DNA of 55,258 nucleotides from Yinghuangia elevatio (GTDB lineage: Bacteria; Actinomycetota; Actinomycetes; Streptomycetales; Streptomycetaceae): the NCBI RefSeq assembly GCF_040649515.1, contig NZ_JBEZFP010000048.1, forward strand, positions 1-55,258, read 5' to 3'. This document shows positions 8,444-20,062 of this stretch, one piece after another (within the stretch, counting starts at the first letter, position 1; every line of letters begins with the position of its first letter). Below the pieces are notes generated by a model, which saw only the letters and a list, made by a program, of their open reading frames with translations, did no database searches and was not told where the DNA came from. The translations under genes and the position numbers were made by a program.

Positions 8444-9133
8444 CTACAGCGCCCCGGGACGGACGAGCCCGCTCTCGTACGCGTACACGGCCGCCTGGAC
8501 CCGGTCGCGCAGCCCGAGCTTGGTGAGCACGTGGCCGACGTGTGTCTTGACCGTGGTCTCGCTGACGAACAGTTCCGCGGCGATCTCCGCGTTGGACATG
8601 CCGCGGGCGACGAGGCGCAGCACCTCGACCTCGCGCTCGGTGAGCATGGCGAGGGTGTCGGGGGTGGGGTCCTCCGCGGCGGGCAGCCGGGCCGCGTACA
8701 TGTCGAGCAGGCGGCGCGTGATGCTGGGCGCGAGCAGCGCGTCGCCGTCGGCGATGACGCGGATGGCCGCGATGAGGTCGTCGGCGGGCACGTCCTTGAG
8801 GAGGAACCCGCTGGCTCCGGCGCGCAGCGCTTCGACGACGTACTCGTCGAGGTCGAAGGTGGTCAGCACGAGGACGCGCGCTGTGCCGGCCGCGGGCGGG
8901 CCGCCCGCCTGGCCCGTGCCGGCGATGCGGCGGGTGGCCTCGACGCCGTCCATGCGCGGCATGCGGATGTCCATGAGGACGACGTCGGGCTGGAGGGTGC
9001 GGACGAGTTCGACCGCCTGGAGCCCGTCGGCCGCCTCGCCGACCACGGCGATGTCCGGCTCGGCCTCGAGGATCATGCGGAACCCGGTGCGCAGCAGCGG
9101 CTGGTCGTCGACGAGGATCACACGGATCGTCAT
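8444..9133 (-). CDS. NarL/LuxR-family response regulator
   Basis: A 229-residue transcription factor. The receiver domain (1-120) has the acidic pair DD9-10, phospho-acceptor Asp55 in VVLMDIRMPRMDGV, and the Lys of LLKDV. The C-terminal LuxR-type helix-turn-helix (about 155-220) contains LTEREVEVLRLVARGMSNAEIA and SETTVKTHVGHVLTKL. Its start codon overlaps the stop of the histidine kinase gene (ATGA, 9130-9133), so the two are translationally coupled, kinase first. Target genes are not evident from neighbours. Confidence 0.95.
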   Translation of the reverse strand: MTIRVILVDDQPLLRTGFRMILEAEPDIAVVGEAADGLQAVELVRTLQPDVVLMDIRMPRMDGVEATRRIAGTGQAGGPPAAGTARVLVLTTFDLDEYVVEALRAGASGFLLKDVPADDLIAAIRVIADGDALLAPSITRRLLDMYAARLPAAEDPTPDTLAMLTEREVEVLRLVARGMSNAEIAAELFVSETTVKTHVGHVLTKLGLRDRVQAAVYAYESGLVRPGAL

Positions 9134-10563
9134 GCTGGGTTCTGCTCCAGTCGGTCGGGTCGGTCGGTCCGGTCCGTGCGGTCGCCACGGTCGGGGCGTT
9201 CGGGTCGGTCGGCGCGTTCGCCGGTCCCGGCGGTGGGACGGTCGCCGGGGGCCAGCGGGATGCGGGCGAGGACCTCGAAGCCGCCGCCGGCGCGGGGTCC
9301 GGCGTACAGGCGTCCACCGTAGAGGGCGACGCGTTCGCGCATGCCGAGCAGGCCGTGCCCGGTGCGCTCGCTGTCGCGCGAGTCCAGGCTCGCGGCGGCG
9401 CCGCGGCCGTCGTCGGCGACGCGGACGAGGATCTCCTCAGGGCGGTAGCGCAGCAGCACGCGCGAGCCGGCCGGTCCGGCGTGCTTGAGGGTGTTGGTCA
9501 GGGCTTCCTGGATGATGCGGTACGCGGCGAGGTCGATGCCGGGCGGCAGTTCGGTCGGGACGCCTTCGATGGACAGCTCGACCGACACGCCCGCCTCGCG
9601 GACCTGCTGCACCAGCACCTCGAGTGCGTCCAGGCCGGGCTGCGGCGCGTTGTGGCCCTCGTTGAGCTGGACGGTGCCGCCGACCTCCTCGTCGTTGCCG
9701 CGCAGGATGCCGACGAGGCGGCGCATCTCGACGAGGGCGGCGCGGCCGGTCTGCTCGACCGCCGCCATGGCCTCGCGGGCGCGGTCGGGGTTGCGGGCGA
9801 TGGTGCGCTGCGCGGCGGAGGCCTGCACGGTCATGACGGACACGTGGTGCGCGACGACGTCGTGGAGTTCGCGGGCGATGCGGCCGCGTTCCTCGGCGAG
9901 GGCGGCGCGGGTGTCGGCTTCGCGGGTGTGCAGGAGGCGGTCGGCGCGGGCCTCGAGCTCCGCGGTGTACGCGCGGCGGAACCCGACGCTACGGGCGAAC
10001 GCCCAGACGGCGAACAGCGCGGCGAGGTTGGCGAGCACGTCGACGAAGCCGATGTTGCGGCGCCCGATGGCGAGCCAGATCATCGTGGTGCCCTCGGCGA
10101 AGAACAGCGCGAAGGCGGCGGGGATGCGGGGCCGGCTGACGGCGGCGCTGTACATCGCGACGAGTTGGCCGAGGCTGGCCCCCGCCGCGCCGTAGTGGTT
10201 GCCGGCGAGGATCAGGAACGGGACCGTGACGGCGATCAGGACGCGCAGCGAGTGGTTGGAGCGCCACAGGAGCGGCAGCACGCACAGGACGGCGAGGATG
10301 ACGCCGAACGCGTCGGGGTCGCGGCGCGCGTCGTTGCCGAGGTCGTCCATGAACAGACCGCCGACGGCGAGGATGCCGAGGATCACGACGAGGAGGACGT
10401 CGAGGGGGGCGGGCCGGCGCAGCAGGGGGCGTTCCCCCTGGCGCAGCTCGTCGATCCAGCCGACGGCGTGGTCGCGGAGCCGGTCCGTGCGCGTCGCGGG
10501 GACGGCGGGCGGATCGGCCGGGGCGGGCGTGCCGGTGCGCGCGTCGTCGTGGGCGGGTGTCAC
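9130..10563 (-). CDS. NarL-type sensor histidine kinase (HisKA_3)
   Basis: About 477 residues from a GTG at 10563 (VTPAHDDARTG). Five or so membrane helices between about residues 45 and 190 (PLDVLLVVILGILAVGG is the first) form the sensor, with little extracellular sequence. The H-box is EERGRIARELHDVVAHHVSVM (phospho-His near 248) and the ATPase has YRIIQEALTNTLKHA, VADDGRG and GHGLLGMRERV. The C-terminal tail is a run of Arg-Asp-rich repeats (about 440-477). The frame stays open upstream to 11103, but that part is compositionally poor and lacks a membrane start. Coupled to the response regulator by a 4-bp overlap. Stimulus unknown. Confidence 0.9.
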   Translation of the reverse strand: MTPAHDDARTGTPAPADPPAVPATRTDRLRDHAVGWIDELRQGERPLLRRPAPLDVLLVVILGILAVGGLFMDDLGNDARRDPDAFGVILAVLCVLPLLWRSNHSLRVLIAVTVPFLILAGNHYGAAGASLGQLVAMYSAAVSRPRIPAAFALFFAEGTTMIWLAIGRRNIGFVDVLANLAALFAVWAFARSVGFRRAYTAELEARADRLLHTREADTRAALAEERGRIARELHDVVAHHVSVMTVQASAAQRTIARNPDRAREAMAAVEQTGRAALVEMRRLVGILRGNDEEVGGTVQLNEGHNAPQPGLDALEVLVQQVREAGVSVELSIEGVPTELPPGIDLAAYRIIQEALTNTLKHAGPAGSRVLLRYRPEEILVRVADDGRGAAASLDSRDSERTGHGLLGMRERVALYGGRLYAGPRAGGGFEVLARIPLAPGDRPTAGTGERADRPERPDRGDRTDRTDRPDRLEQNPA

Positions 10564-11233
10564 AGGTCCACCGTAGAGGCTGTGACCAGGAGATTTCGCC
10601 CTCCGGGGGAGGTCTCGTCCGCACGGAGGACGTGGCTGGGACGGTTGTGCGACCTGCGGAGGAGCGGCGGCCTGCTCGGTGCGGAGCAGGGCGCCCGCGG
10701 ACGGGGGCGGCGCGGTCGCGGCACTCCGCCGAGGACCGCGCCGACCACCCCGGTCGGGTGTCTCGGCTTCCGGCCTGGCCGGGGGTGCCGACGCGCACGG
10801 TGAACTCCGCGGTACGGATGGCTCCTTCCGCCCTGGATTTCTGTCCTGAATTTCCGTCCTGCCGGATTGGTGCCAGGTGAGGTCGAGGGATTTCCCTGAC
10901 GACGGTCTACCCGCGTTGCCGACAGACTGACGGTGCACAGGGGATCCGCCGCGGCGGGAGACCTGGCACCACGGACGGCGGTTCTCCGTCGTCCACACGT
11001 CGCACAGGGTCCACGGGGGATCTTGTGCGGCGCCCGGCCGCGGGGGCGGGCGGGAGAGCACGGGGAACGGGGGCCGCGCCTCACGGGGAGCGGCGGAGCA
11101 CACGGGTCCGGTCGTCGGCGATGGGGAGATCGCCGAGGACCGGGTCCGACGGCCCGTAACGGGGAGGCGGTCGCGGGGGCGGCAGCCGGAGGAACGGGCT
11201 CGGGGGACGTCAGCGGGGGTACGGCACGGGGAG
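10564..11233. other. Long non-coding stretch upstream of the two-component system
   Basis: About 670 bp with no reading frame that I can support on either strand. It should hold the kinase promoter. Visible structure: a 12-nt direct repeat, ATTTCTGTCCTG (10837-10848) and ATTTCCGTCCTG (10850-10861), in a locally A+T-richer patch. Confidence 0.5.
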
Positions 11234-11267
11234 CGGAACGGACGGGTCCAAGGGCCCGTCCGTTTCC
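11234..11267 (-). terminator. Hairpin downstream of the HAD hydrolase gene
   Basis: Inverted repeat CGGAACGGACGGG (11234-11246) with CCCGTCCGTTTCCG (11254-11267), one bulged base, 7-nt loop. It lies about 75 nt past the HAD gene stop codon. Confidence 0.7.
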
Positions 11268-11342
11268 GTGTGCTCCCGGCGCCCGGCGCCCGGCGGATGC
11301 GGTCTCAAGTCGCGGCCGGAGCCGGCGGGCTCGGCGGTTGCC

Positions 11343-12044
11343 TCAGCGCAGTGCGCGCCGGCGTACGAGCCCGTCGAGCAGGGCCAGGTCGATGCCTTCC
11401 AGGGACGGCAGCACGGTGCGGTGTGGTCCGGCCGGGATGTCGGTCATGCTCGGCACCGCGATGACGACGCAGCCCGCGGCCTCGCCGGAGGCGACCCCGG
11501 TAGGCGAGTCCTCGAGGACGACGCACTGCGCGGGGTCGGCGCCCAGGGCCGCGGCCGCGACCAGGTACGGGTCGGGGTTCGGCTTGGGCCGCTCGACCTC
11601 GTCGCCCGCGACGGTGACGCTGAAGTGGTGCGCGCCGAGTGAGGGCAGGACCGCGTCGACGATGTCCCGGTAGGACGCGGTGACCAGGGCGAGCGGTACA
11701 CCGGCCGCGTCGAGCTCGGCGAGCAGGCGCTTGGCGCCGGGGCGCAGGTCGACGCCGCTGCGCAGGATCTCGACCATCCGCGCGTTGATGCGGCGCTCGA
11801 GTTCCTCGGGGGCCACGTCGACGCCGGAGATGCCGATGAGGTACGCGACGGCGGGGTCCATGGGGCTGCCGAGCAGCCGCTCGGCGTGCTCGGGTCCGAG
11901 GTGGAATCCGAGGTCGGCCATGACCGAGACCTCGGTGGCGAACCAGCTGCGCTCGGTGTCGACCAGGGTGCCGTCCATGTCGCACAGCACCGCCTGGAGG
12001 TCCGAACCGGGGTACACCCGGGCTTCGAGAGCCGTCATGGCCAC
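11343..12044 (-). CDS. HAD-superfamily phosphatase (beta-phosphoglucomutase/GPP-like)
   Basis: A 233-residue cytosolic hydrolase. Motif I CDMDGTLVDTE (nucleophile Asp near 21), motif II LALVTASYRD, Lys of motif III in VERPKPNPDPYL, and motif IV VVLEDSPTGVASGEAAGC. A helical cap lies between motifs I and II (about 30-95), as in subfamily IA phosphatases of small sugar phosphates. The substrate is unknown. ATG start MAMTALEARV at 12044; MTALEAR two codons later is possible. It follows the methyltransferase and metH on the same strand. Confidence 0.92.
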   Translation of the reverse strand: MAMTALEARVYPGSDLQAVLCDMDGTLVDTERSWFATEVSVMADLGFHLGPEHAERLLGSPMDPAVAYLIGISGVDVAPEELERRINARMVEILRSGVDLRPGAKRLLAELDAAGVPLALVTASYRDIVDAVLPSLGAHHFSVTVAGDEVERPKPNPDPYLVAAAALGADPAQCVVLEDSPTGVASGEAAGCVVIAVPSMTDIPAGPHRTVLPSLEGIDLALLDGLVRRRALR

Positions 12045-12230
12045 CTGCCTCTCCTGTCGGCCCGGCGGTTCCCGGCCGGGCGGCGCGTCGTCGCTCCCCC
12101 TCCTTCACTCGGCTCACTCGCTGGTGATGGGCCCTCGATTGTCCGTGACCGGCGGGTTGGAGGCAAGCGCATAGCTACGCGCGTCACGGAGTGTTGGCGG
12201 AGTGTTGTCGCCCGGTTTCCCGGAGCGTGT

Positions 12231-13076
12231 CTACCGGGGGCGGTACCGCGACAGCGTGACCTCCGCGGTGACGGCGAGCGGATCGGGCAGGGCCGCGATG
12301 CGGGTGCGCAGCTCGGCCGGGTCGGTGTGCCAGGCGGAGGGGCCCATGCCGACGACGGTGGCGATGTCGTCGTGGCCGAGGTCGAGGGTGAAGCCGACGC
12401 GGTGGGCGCGGTCGGGGGTGAAGTGCGGGGCCAGCGCGGCGTCGAGGCGGGTCTTCTTGTCGTCGTCGACGCGGAGCAGGCCGAGGGCCCCGACGAGTTC
12501 GGCGAGGTGGGCGGCGGTCGGGGTGACGACCGCGAGAGTGCCGCCGGGGTGCAGGATGCGCCGCAGTTCCGCGGGGTTGCGGGGGGCGAACACGTTCAGT
12601 ACGAGGGCCGCCGCGGCGTCGCGTACCGGGAGCGGGCGCCACGCGTCGCAGACGAGCGCGCCCGCGCGCGGGTGGGCCTTGGCGGCGCGGCGCAGCGCGT
12701 ACTTGGAGATGTCGAGGGCGAGTCCGACCCGGTCCGGGGCGGCGTCGAGGGTGTGGGCGAGGTAGTGGCCGGTCCCCGCGCCGACGTCGACGACGGCGCC
12801 TGACGGGGCTTCGGAGGCGGCGGCCTCGGCGGCGAGCGCTTCGGCGATCGGCTTGTAGTGGCCGGCCTGGAGGAACGCGTCGCGGGCGGCGACCATGTCG
12901 GCGGTGTCGGCGGTGCCGGTGCGGGCGTCGCCGGCCAGGAGGTTGGCGTACCCCTGGCGCGCGATGTCGAAGGTGTGGCGGCCTGCTGTGCAGCGCAGTA
13001 CGCGGGCGTCCGAGGCCGCGGCGAGGTCGGCGCCGCAGTGCGGGCAGCGCAGCAGGGCGACGACGTCGTGGAGCAC
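12231..13076 (-). CDS. 23S rRNA (guanine-N1)-methyltransferase, RlmA/TlrB family
   Basis: A 281-residue SAM-dependent methyltransferase. The N-terminal zinc finger uses CPHC (residues 11-14) with C29 and H34 (VLRCTAGRHTF), followed by the family hallmark FDIARQGYANLL. The SAM motif is VVDVGAGTGHYL near 95, and NVFAPRNPAEL is the catalytic-loop region. RlmA enzymes methylate G745 or G748 of 23S rRNA; the G748 enzyme TlrB contributes to tylosin resistance. Whether this one targets G745 or G748 cannot be told by eye. No macrolide cluster is nearby, so a housekeeping role is as likely as resistance. Confidence 0.88.
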   Translation of the reverse strand: MLHDVVALLRCPHCGADLAAASDARVLRCTAGRHTFDIARQGYANLLAGDARTGTADTADMVAARDAFLQAGHYKPIAEALAAEAAASEAPSGAVVDVGAGTGHYLAHTLDAAPDRVGLALDISKYALRRAAKAHPRAGALVCDAWRPLPVRDAAAALVLNVFAPRNPAELRRILHPGGTLAVVTPTAAHLAELVGALGLLRVDDDKKTRLDAALAPHFTPDRAHRVGFTLDLGHDDIATVVGMGPSAWHTDPAELRTRIAALPDPLAVTAEVTLSRYRPR

Positions 13077-13170
13077 TGCTGCGGCCTTCCTGGGGTGCGT
13101 GCGGCCCGGGTCGGGCCCGGGTGCCGGGTCCTGGGGTCCTGGATCCCGGTCGATCCTGGCAGGTGCGGGC

Positions 13171-13222
13171 GGTACGCGCGAACGGCCGCCGCCCGGGCAG
13201 GGCTGCGGCCGTCCGCGTACCG
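13171..13222 (-). terminator. metH terminator hairpin
   Basis: Two-tier stem: GGTACGCG pairs with CGCGTACC and ACGGCCGC with GCGGCCGT, separated by a small internal bulge. It lies 32 nt past the metH stop codon. Confidence 0.8.
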
Positions 13223-13253
13223 TGCCGGCTTGTCCGGCCGGCTCGCTGTCGGG

Positions 13254-16736
<3,483 letters not shown>

Positions 16737-16999
16737 CAGGATTCTCCCTGGGTGCGACGGCTGTCGGCTTGGTGGCCCGTGGTGGGCCTGCGGCTCGAAA
16801 ATCGGGCCGGGCGAACAGCCTAACGGCGCGGCGGGCGGTTGCCGCGTTGTGTCCCACCAGATGGGCGCACGGTCACACCGTGCGGGCGGTCCCGGACGCA
16901 TTCCGGCTAAGCCGTAGGCTTGACGCGACGGACCTGGGTAAGAACGACCGTACGGATCGACGATTGGACCGGCACCGCGCCGGCGAGGAGGCACCGGAC

Positions 17000-17857
17000 T
17001 TGATCGAGCTCGACGACATCCCCGAGCTGGTCGACCCCGTGATGGTGACCGCCTTCGAGGGGTGGAACGACGCGGGCGACGCCGCGTCCGGCGCCGTCGC
17101 GCACCTCGACCAGGTCTGGGGAGGCGAGGTCTTCGCGGCGTTGGACGCGGAGGACTACTACGACTTCCAGGTCAATCGGCCGACGGTGTGGATGGAGGGC
17201 GACCAGCGGCGCATCACGTGGCCGACGACGCGCCTGTCGGTGGTCCGGGTCCCCGAGCCGCGCCGCGACATCGTGCTGGTGCACGGCATCGAGCCGAACA
17301 TGCGCTGGCGGTCGTTCTGCAACGAACTGCTGGGGTTCGCGCACGAGCTGGGCGTCGAGACGGTGGTGACGCTGGGCGCGCTGCTCGGCGACACGCCGCA
17401 CACGCGTCCGGTGCCGGTGACCGGCACGACGTCGGACGCGGTGGTGGCGGCCGGGCTGGGCCTGGAGCAGACCCGGTACGAGGGCCCGACCGGCATCGTG
17501 GGCGTGCTCCAGGAGGCGTGTGCGCACGCGGGCATGCCGGCGCTGACGTTCTGGGCGGCGGTTCCACACTACGTGTCGCAGGCCCCCTCCCCCAAGGCGA
17601 CGCTCGCGCTGCTGCGCAAGCTGGAGGACTTCCTCGACCTGTCCATCCCGATGGGCGACCTGACCGAGGACGCCCGCGCATGGCAGCTCGGAGTGGACCA
17701 GTTGGCGTCCGAGGACACCGAGGTGGCCGAGTACGTGCAGGCGCTGGAGGCGGCGCGGGACGCCGAGGACCTCCCGGAGGCCTCGGGTGAGGCGATCGCC
17801 CTGGAGTTCGAGCGGTATCTGCGCCGCAAGGGCGGCGAGCCGGGCCCGGGGCAGTAA
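17000..17857 (+). CDS. PAC2 (proteasome assembly chaperone-like) family protein, possible ParJ homologue
   Basis: About 285 residues from a TTG start at 17000, chosen because GAGGAGGCAC lies just upstream and LIELDDIPELVDPVMVTAFEGWNDAG is the family N-terminus. Further hallmarks are RPTVWMEGDQRRITWP, VLVHGIEPNMRWRSFC and WAAVPHYVSQAPSPKATLALL. PAC2 proteins assist proteasome assembly in eukaryotes, but the actinobacterial members have no settled role. I recall that Streptomyces ParJ, which modulates ParA during sporulation septation, is encoded in the same neighbourhood; identity with ParJ is inference. It is divergent from metH, as Rv2125 is in mycobacteria. Confidence 0.9.
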   Translation: MIELDDIPELVDPVMVTAFEGWNDAGDAASGAVAHLDQVWGGEVFAALDAEDYYDFQVNRPTVWMEGDQRRITWPTTRLSVVRVPEPRRDIVLVHGIEPNMRWRSFCNELLGFAHELGVETVVTLGALLGDTPHTRPVPVTGTTSDAVVAAGLGLEQTRYEGPTGIVGVLQEACAHAGMPALTFWAAVPHYVSQAPSPKATLALLRKLEDFLDLSIPMGDLTEDARAWQLGVDQLASEDTEVAEYVQALEAARDAEDLPEASGEAIALEFERYLRRKGGEPGPGQ

Positions 17858-17948
17858 CCCGGAGTCCCGGCGGCGGATCGCGGCGGCCCGGATGGCGCCG
17901 GACCGGAAGAATGACCGTCGGCATTCTCGGGACCACCGACAGCAATGC

Positions 17949-17985
17949 GGGCCGACCACCGATTCCTCGGCGGTCGGCCCCTTTT
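17949..17985 (+). terminator. Terminator between PAC2 and RDD genes
   Basis: Stem GGGCCGACC-a-CCGA with TCGG-c-GGTCGGCCC, 4-nt loop, followed by CTTTT. The genes converge here, so it can serve both; the T tract favours the plus strand. Confidence 0.9.
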
Positions 17986-17995
17986 GCTGGTATTG

Positions 17996-18487
17996 CTACC
18001 GGCTCTTGATGACCAGTGTGCCGCAGACCTTGTCGGCGAAAGTCTGCTTCTTCGTGTCCCAGAGCGGCCACAGGAACCCGAGAAAAAGCGTCAGGGCGTC
18101 GAGAATGTGCGCGAGGCCGCGGACGACCGCCATTCCGAATCCGGTGACCTGTCCGTCGCTCTCCCGGACCACCCGAATACCCATCTGCTTTTTGCCGATC
18201 GTGGCACCGGTGGTGCCCTGCAGATACATCTGGTAGATGAACCACCCGAATCCGACGAGGGTGCCGAGAACGCCCAGGGCGGCCTGGTCAGTCGTGCGGG
18301 ACGCGATCTCGAAGGGCAGCGTGAACAGCAGGCTGATCAGCCCGTCGATGAAAGTCGCGCTGACGCGGGTGCCCCAGGGCGCATACCAGTTCGCGATGTC
18401 GGCCGGGGGCCCGTATCCGGGGGCGCCGGCCTGCCCGTATCCGGGATGGGATTGCGGGGCGGGGCCGGGAGGCGGGGAAAAAGACAT
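17996..18487 (-). CDS. RDD-family membrane protein
   Basis: A 163-residue protein. The N-terminal 40 residues are Pro/Gly/Tyr-rich and cytoplasmic. Three membrane helices then span about residues 50-155. The RDD-type features are GTRVSATFIDGLIS, where the usual RxxDD varies to RVSATFID, and GATIGKKQMGIRVV. The start MSFSPPPGP at 18487 has GGAG about 8 nt upstream. RDD proteins are usually uncharacterised; some act in Na+/H+ exchange. No operon partner. Confidence 0.88.
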   Translation of the reverse strand: MSFSPPPGPAPQSHPGYGQAGAPGYGPPADIANWYAPWGTRVSATFIDGLISLLFTLPFEIASRTTDQAALGVLGTLVGFGWFIYQMYLQGTTGATIGKKQMGIRVVRESDGQVTGFGMAVVRGLAHILDALTLFLGFLWPLWDTKKQTFADKVCGTLVIKSR

Positions 18488-18691
18488 GGGTGTTCTCCGT
18501 CGCATGGTCGTAGCCCCCGAGATTCACCCGGGGTCCTGCGGGAAGGAGAACATAGCGTCGCGCGTCGTTGAATGCGTAGCGGTTTTGCCCGGCAGTGCGA
18601 GAAATCCATTCGGTGGTCCGCACCCGGCACCGTTGAATTGTCCGCCTTCGGTGCCTTTCCCGGGATCTGTTCCCGCCGTGCGCCACCCCCG

Positions 18692-19678
18692 CTAACCGAT
18701 TCCGGCGGCCTCGGCGAAGGCGCGGAGTTCGCGGTTCTTGTCCGGACCGACCGGCTGGTACGCGATCTCGGTGACCCCGTTGGCGGCCATTTCCTCGATC
18801 CGCTCCCGGACCTGGTCGCGCGTGCCGGTCAGGGTCAGCTGGGGCGCGAGCTCGCGCGACTGCTCCCAGATGAGCCGGTCGTGGCGGTTGAGGGCGACGA
18901 GGTGGCCGTCGTGCACGGACAGGTGGCGGGCGTCCTCGGGGGCGAGTTCGACCGACTCGCGCCAGACCTGGCCGCCGGGGAAGCCGTCCACGCCGGCCCC
19001 GGCGCGCTCGTAGACGGCGTGGTAGATGACGGCGACGGCGGGTCCGGCGGCCTCGCGCACGCGGTCGGACGTGGGGTGCTCGCCGTCCTCGAGGACGGTG
19101 CCGAACTGGAGGGTGGCCCGCCAGGCGAACGCGCCCGCCTTCTGGACCGATCCGACGGAGAAGACGCCGTCGGCGAGGCGTTCGGCGGCGGCAAGTCCCT
19201 TGGGGCCTTCGGCGCCGAGGAGGATGGGCACGTCGGACAGCGGGCGCGGCGCGCCGTACCCGGGCAGTTGCAGCATGCGCAGCGTCTTGCCCTCCCACAG
19301 GATTTCGTCGCCGCGCAGCAGCGCGCGCAGGGCCGCGACGTAGGGTTCGACCTGCGACCAGGGCATGGGCCGCTGGCCGAGCATCATGCGTCCGGTGAAC
19401 CCGGCACCCAGGGTGACCGCGACACGCCCGGGCGCGAGTTCGGCGAGATGGGCGATGGCGGCGGCGTTGGCCATCGGATGGCGCAGGCTGGGGACCAGGA
19501 CCGCGGGGCCGAGCCCGATGGTGCTGGTGCGTTCGGCGGCGAGGGCGAGGGTCATCCAGACGTCGCCGTACAGGACGGGCGAGTCGTAGCACCAGGCCCG
19601 TGTGTAGCCCAGGCGTTCGGCCTCGGCGATGAGGGCGGGGGCTTCGGCCGACGGGGGCAGGGCGCACGAGATCTCCAT
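18692..19678 (-). CDS. LLM-class (luciferase-like, probably F420-dependent) oxidoreductase
   Basis: A 328-residue TIM-barrel flavin/deazaflavin enzyme. The N-terminal AERLGYTRAWCYDSP, VPSLRHPMANAAAIAHLAELAPGRVAVTLGAG and PILLGAEGPKGL motifs are those of F420-dependent hydride-transfer enzymes, and the C-terminal GTRDQVRERIEEMAANGVTEIAY is standard for the class. Start MEISCALPPS at 19678. A monocistronic gene. The substrate is unknown. A 12-bp palindrome AGAACAGGTTCT lies 33 bp upstream of the start codon (19711-19722). Confidence 0.9.
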   Translation of the reverse strand: MEISCALPPSAEAPALIAEAERLGYTRAWCYDSPVLYGDVWMTLALAAERTSTIGLGPAVLVPSLRHPMANAAAIAHLAELAPGRVAVTLGAGFTGRMMLGQRPMPWSQVEPYVAALRALLRGDEILWEGKTLRMLQLPGYGAPRPLSDVPILLGAEGPKGLAAAERLADGVFSVGSVQKAGAFAWRATLQFGTVLEDGEHPTSDRVREAAGPAVAVIYHAVYERAGAGVDGFPGGQVWRESVELAPEDARHLSVHDGHLVALNRHDRLIWEQSRELAPQLTLTGTRDQVRERIEEMAANGVTEIAYQPVGPDKNRELRAFAEAAGIG

Positions 19679-20062
19679 GGCCGGGACCCTAGTGATCCGC
19701 GCGGGGAAAGAGAACAGGTTCTTGTTGTGACGGTTCCCGTCGCGGCACGCGGGCAACGAACGCGACGGATGGGGGCCGCGGGGCCACCGGTGCGGCGGCC
19801 ACCCGGACGGCGTACGCCCGGCGCGTCGCGAACCGCTTCGACGTTCGCGACATCTTGCTCGTCAGCGGGCGTCTCGGCGCTTTCCGGGCTGTGACGCAGG
19901 GCACGTATCCAGGTAGTGCGAGGCGCCCGTCGATATGGTCGTCGCGGCCCCTGCGGCGATCACATTCAGGGCTGGTCACCCCGTCAGGGACCCGGTCGGC
20001 GCGGGCTCCGGCACGGGCTCGCAGTCGGCCGTCCACGCACGCCCTTAGCGAGGGGAGCACGC
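19679..20062. other. Divergent intergenic region (LLM oxidoreductase / ferredoxin reductase)
   Basis: 384 bp with no supportable gene. It should hold two divergent promoters. The only clear element is the palindrome AGAACAGGTTCT at 19711-19722, within a purine-rich patch just upstream of the minus-strand gene. Confidence 0.4.

Noticed and set aside
16737..16999. Cobalamin, SAM or SAH riboswitch upstream of metH
   Set aside because: No B12 box (GCCACTG-like) or SAM/SAH aptamer core is visible; only a plain divergent promoter region.
19711..19722. LexA (SOS) box AGAACAGGTTCT
   Set aside because: Spacing between GAAC and GTTC is 2, not the 4 of Gram-positive SOS boxes; kept only as an unassigned palindrome.
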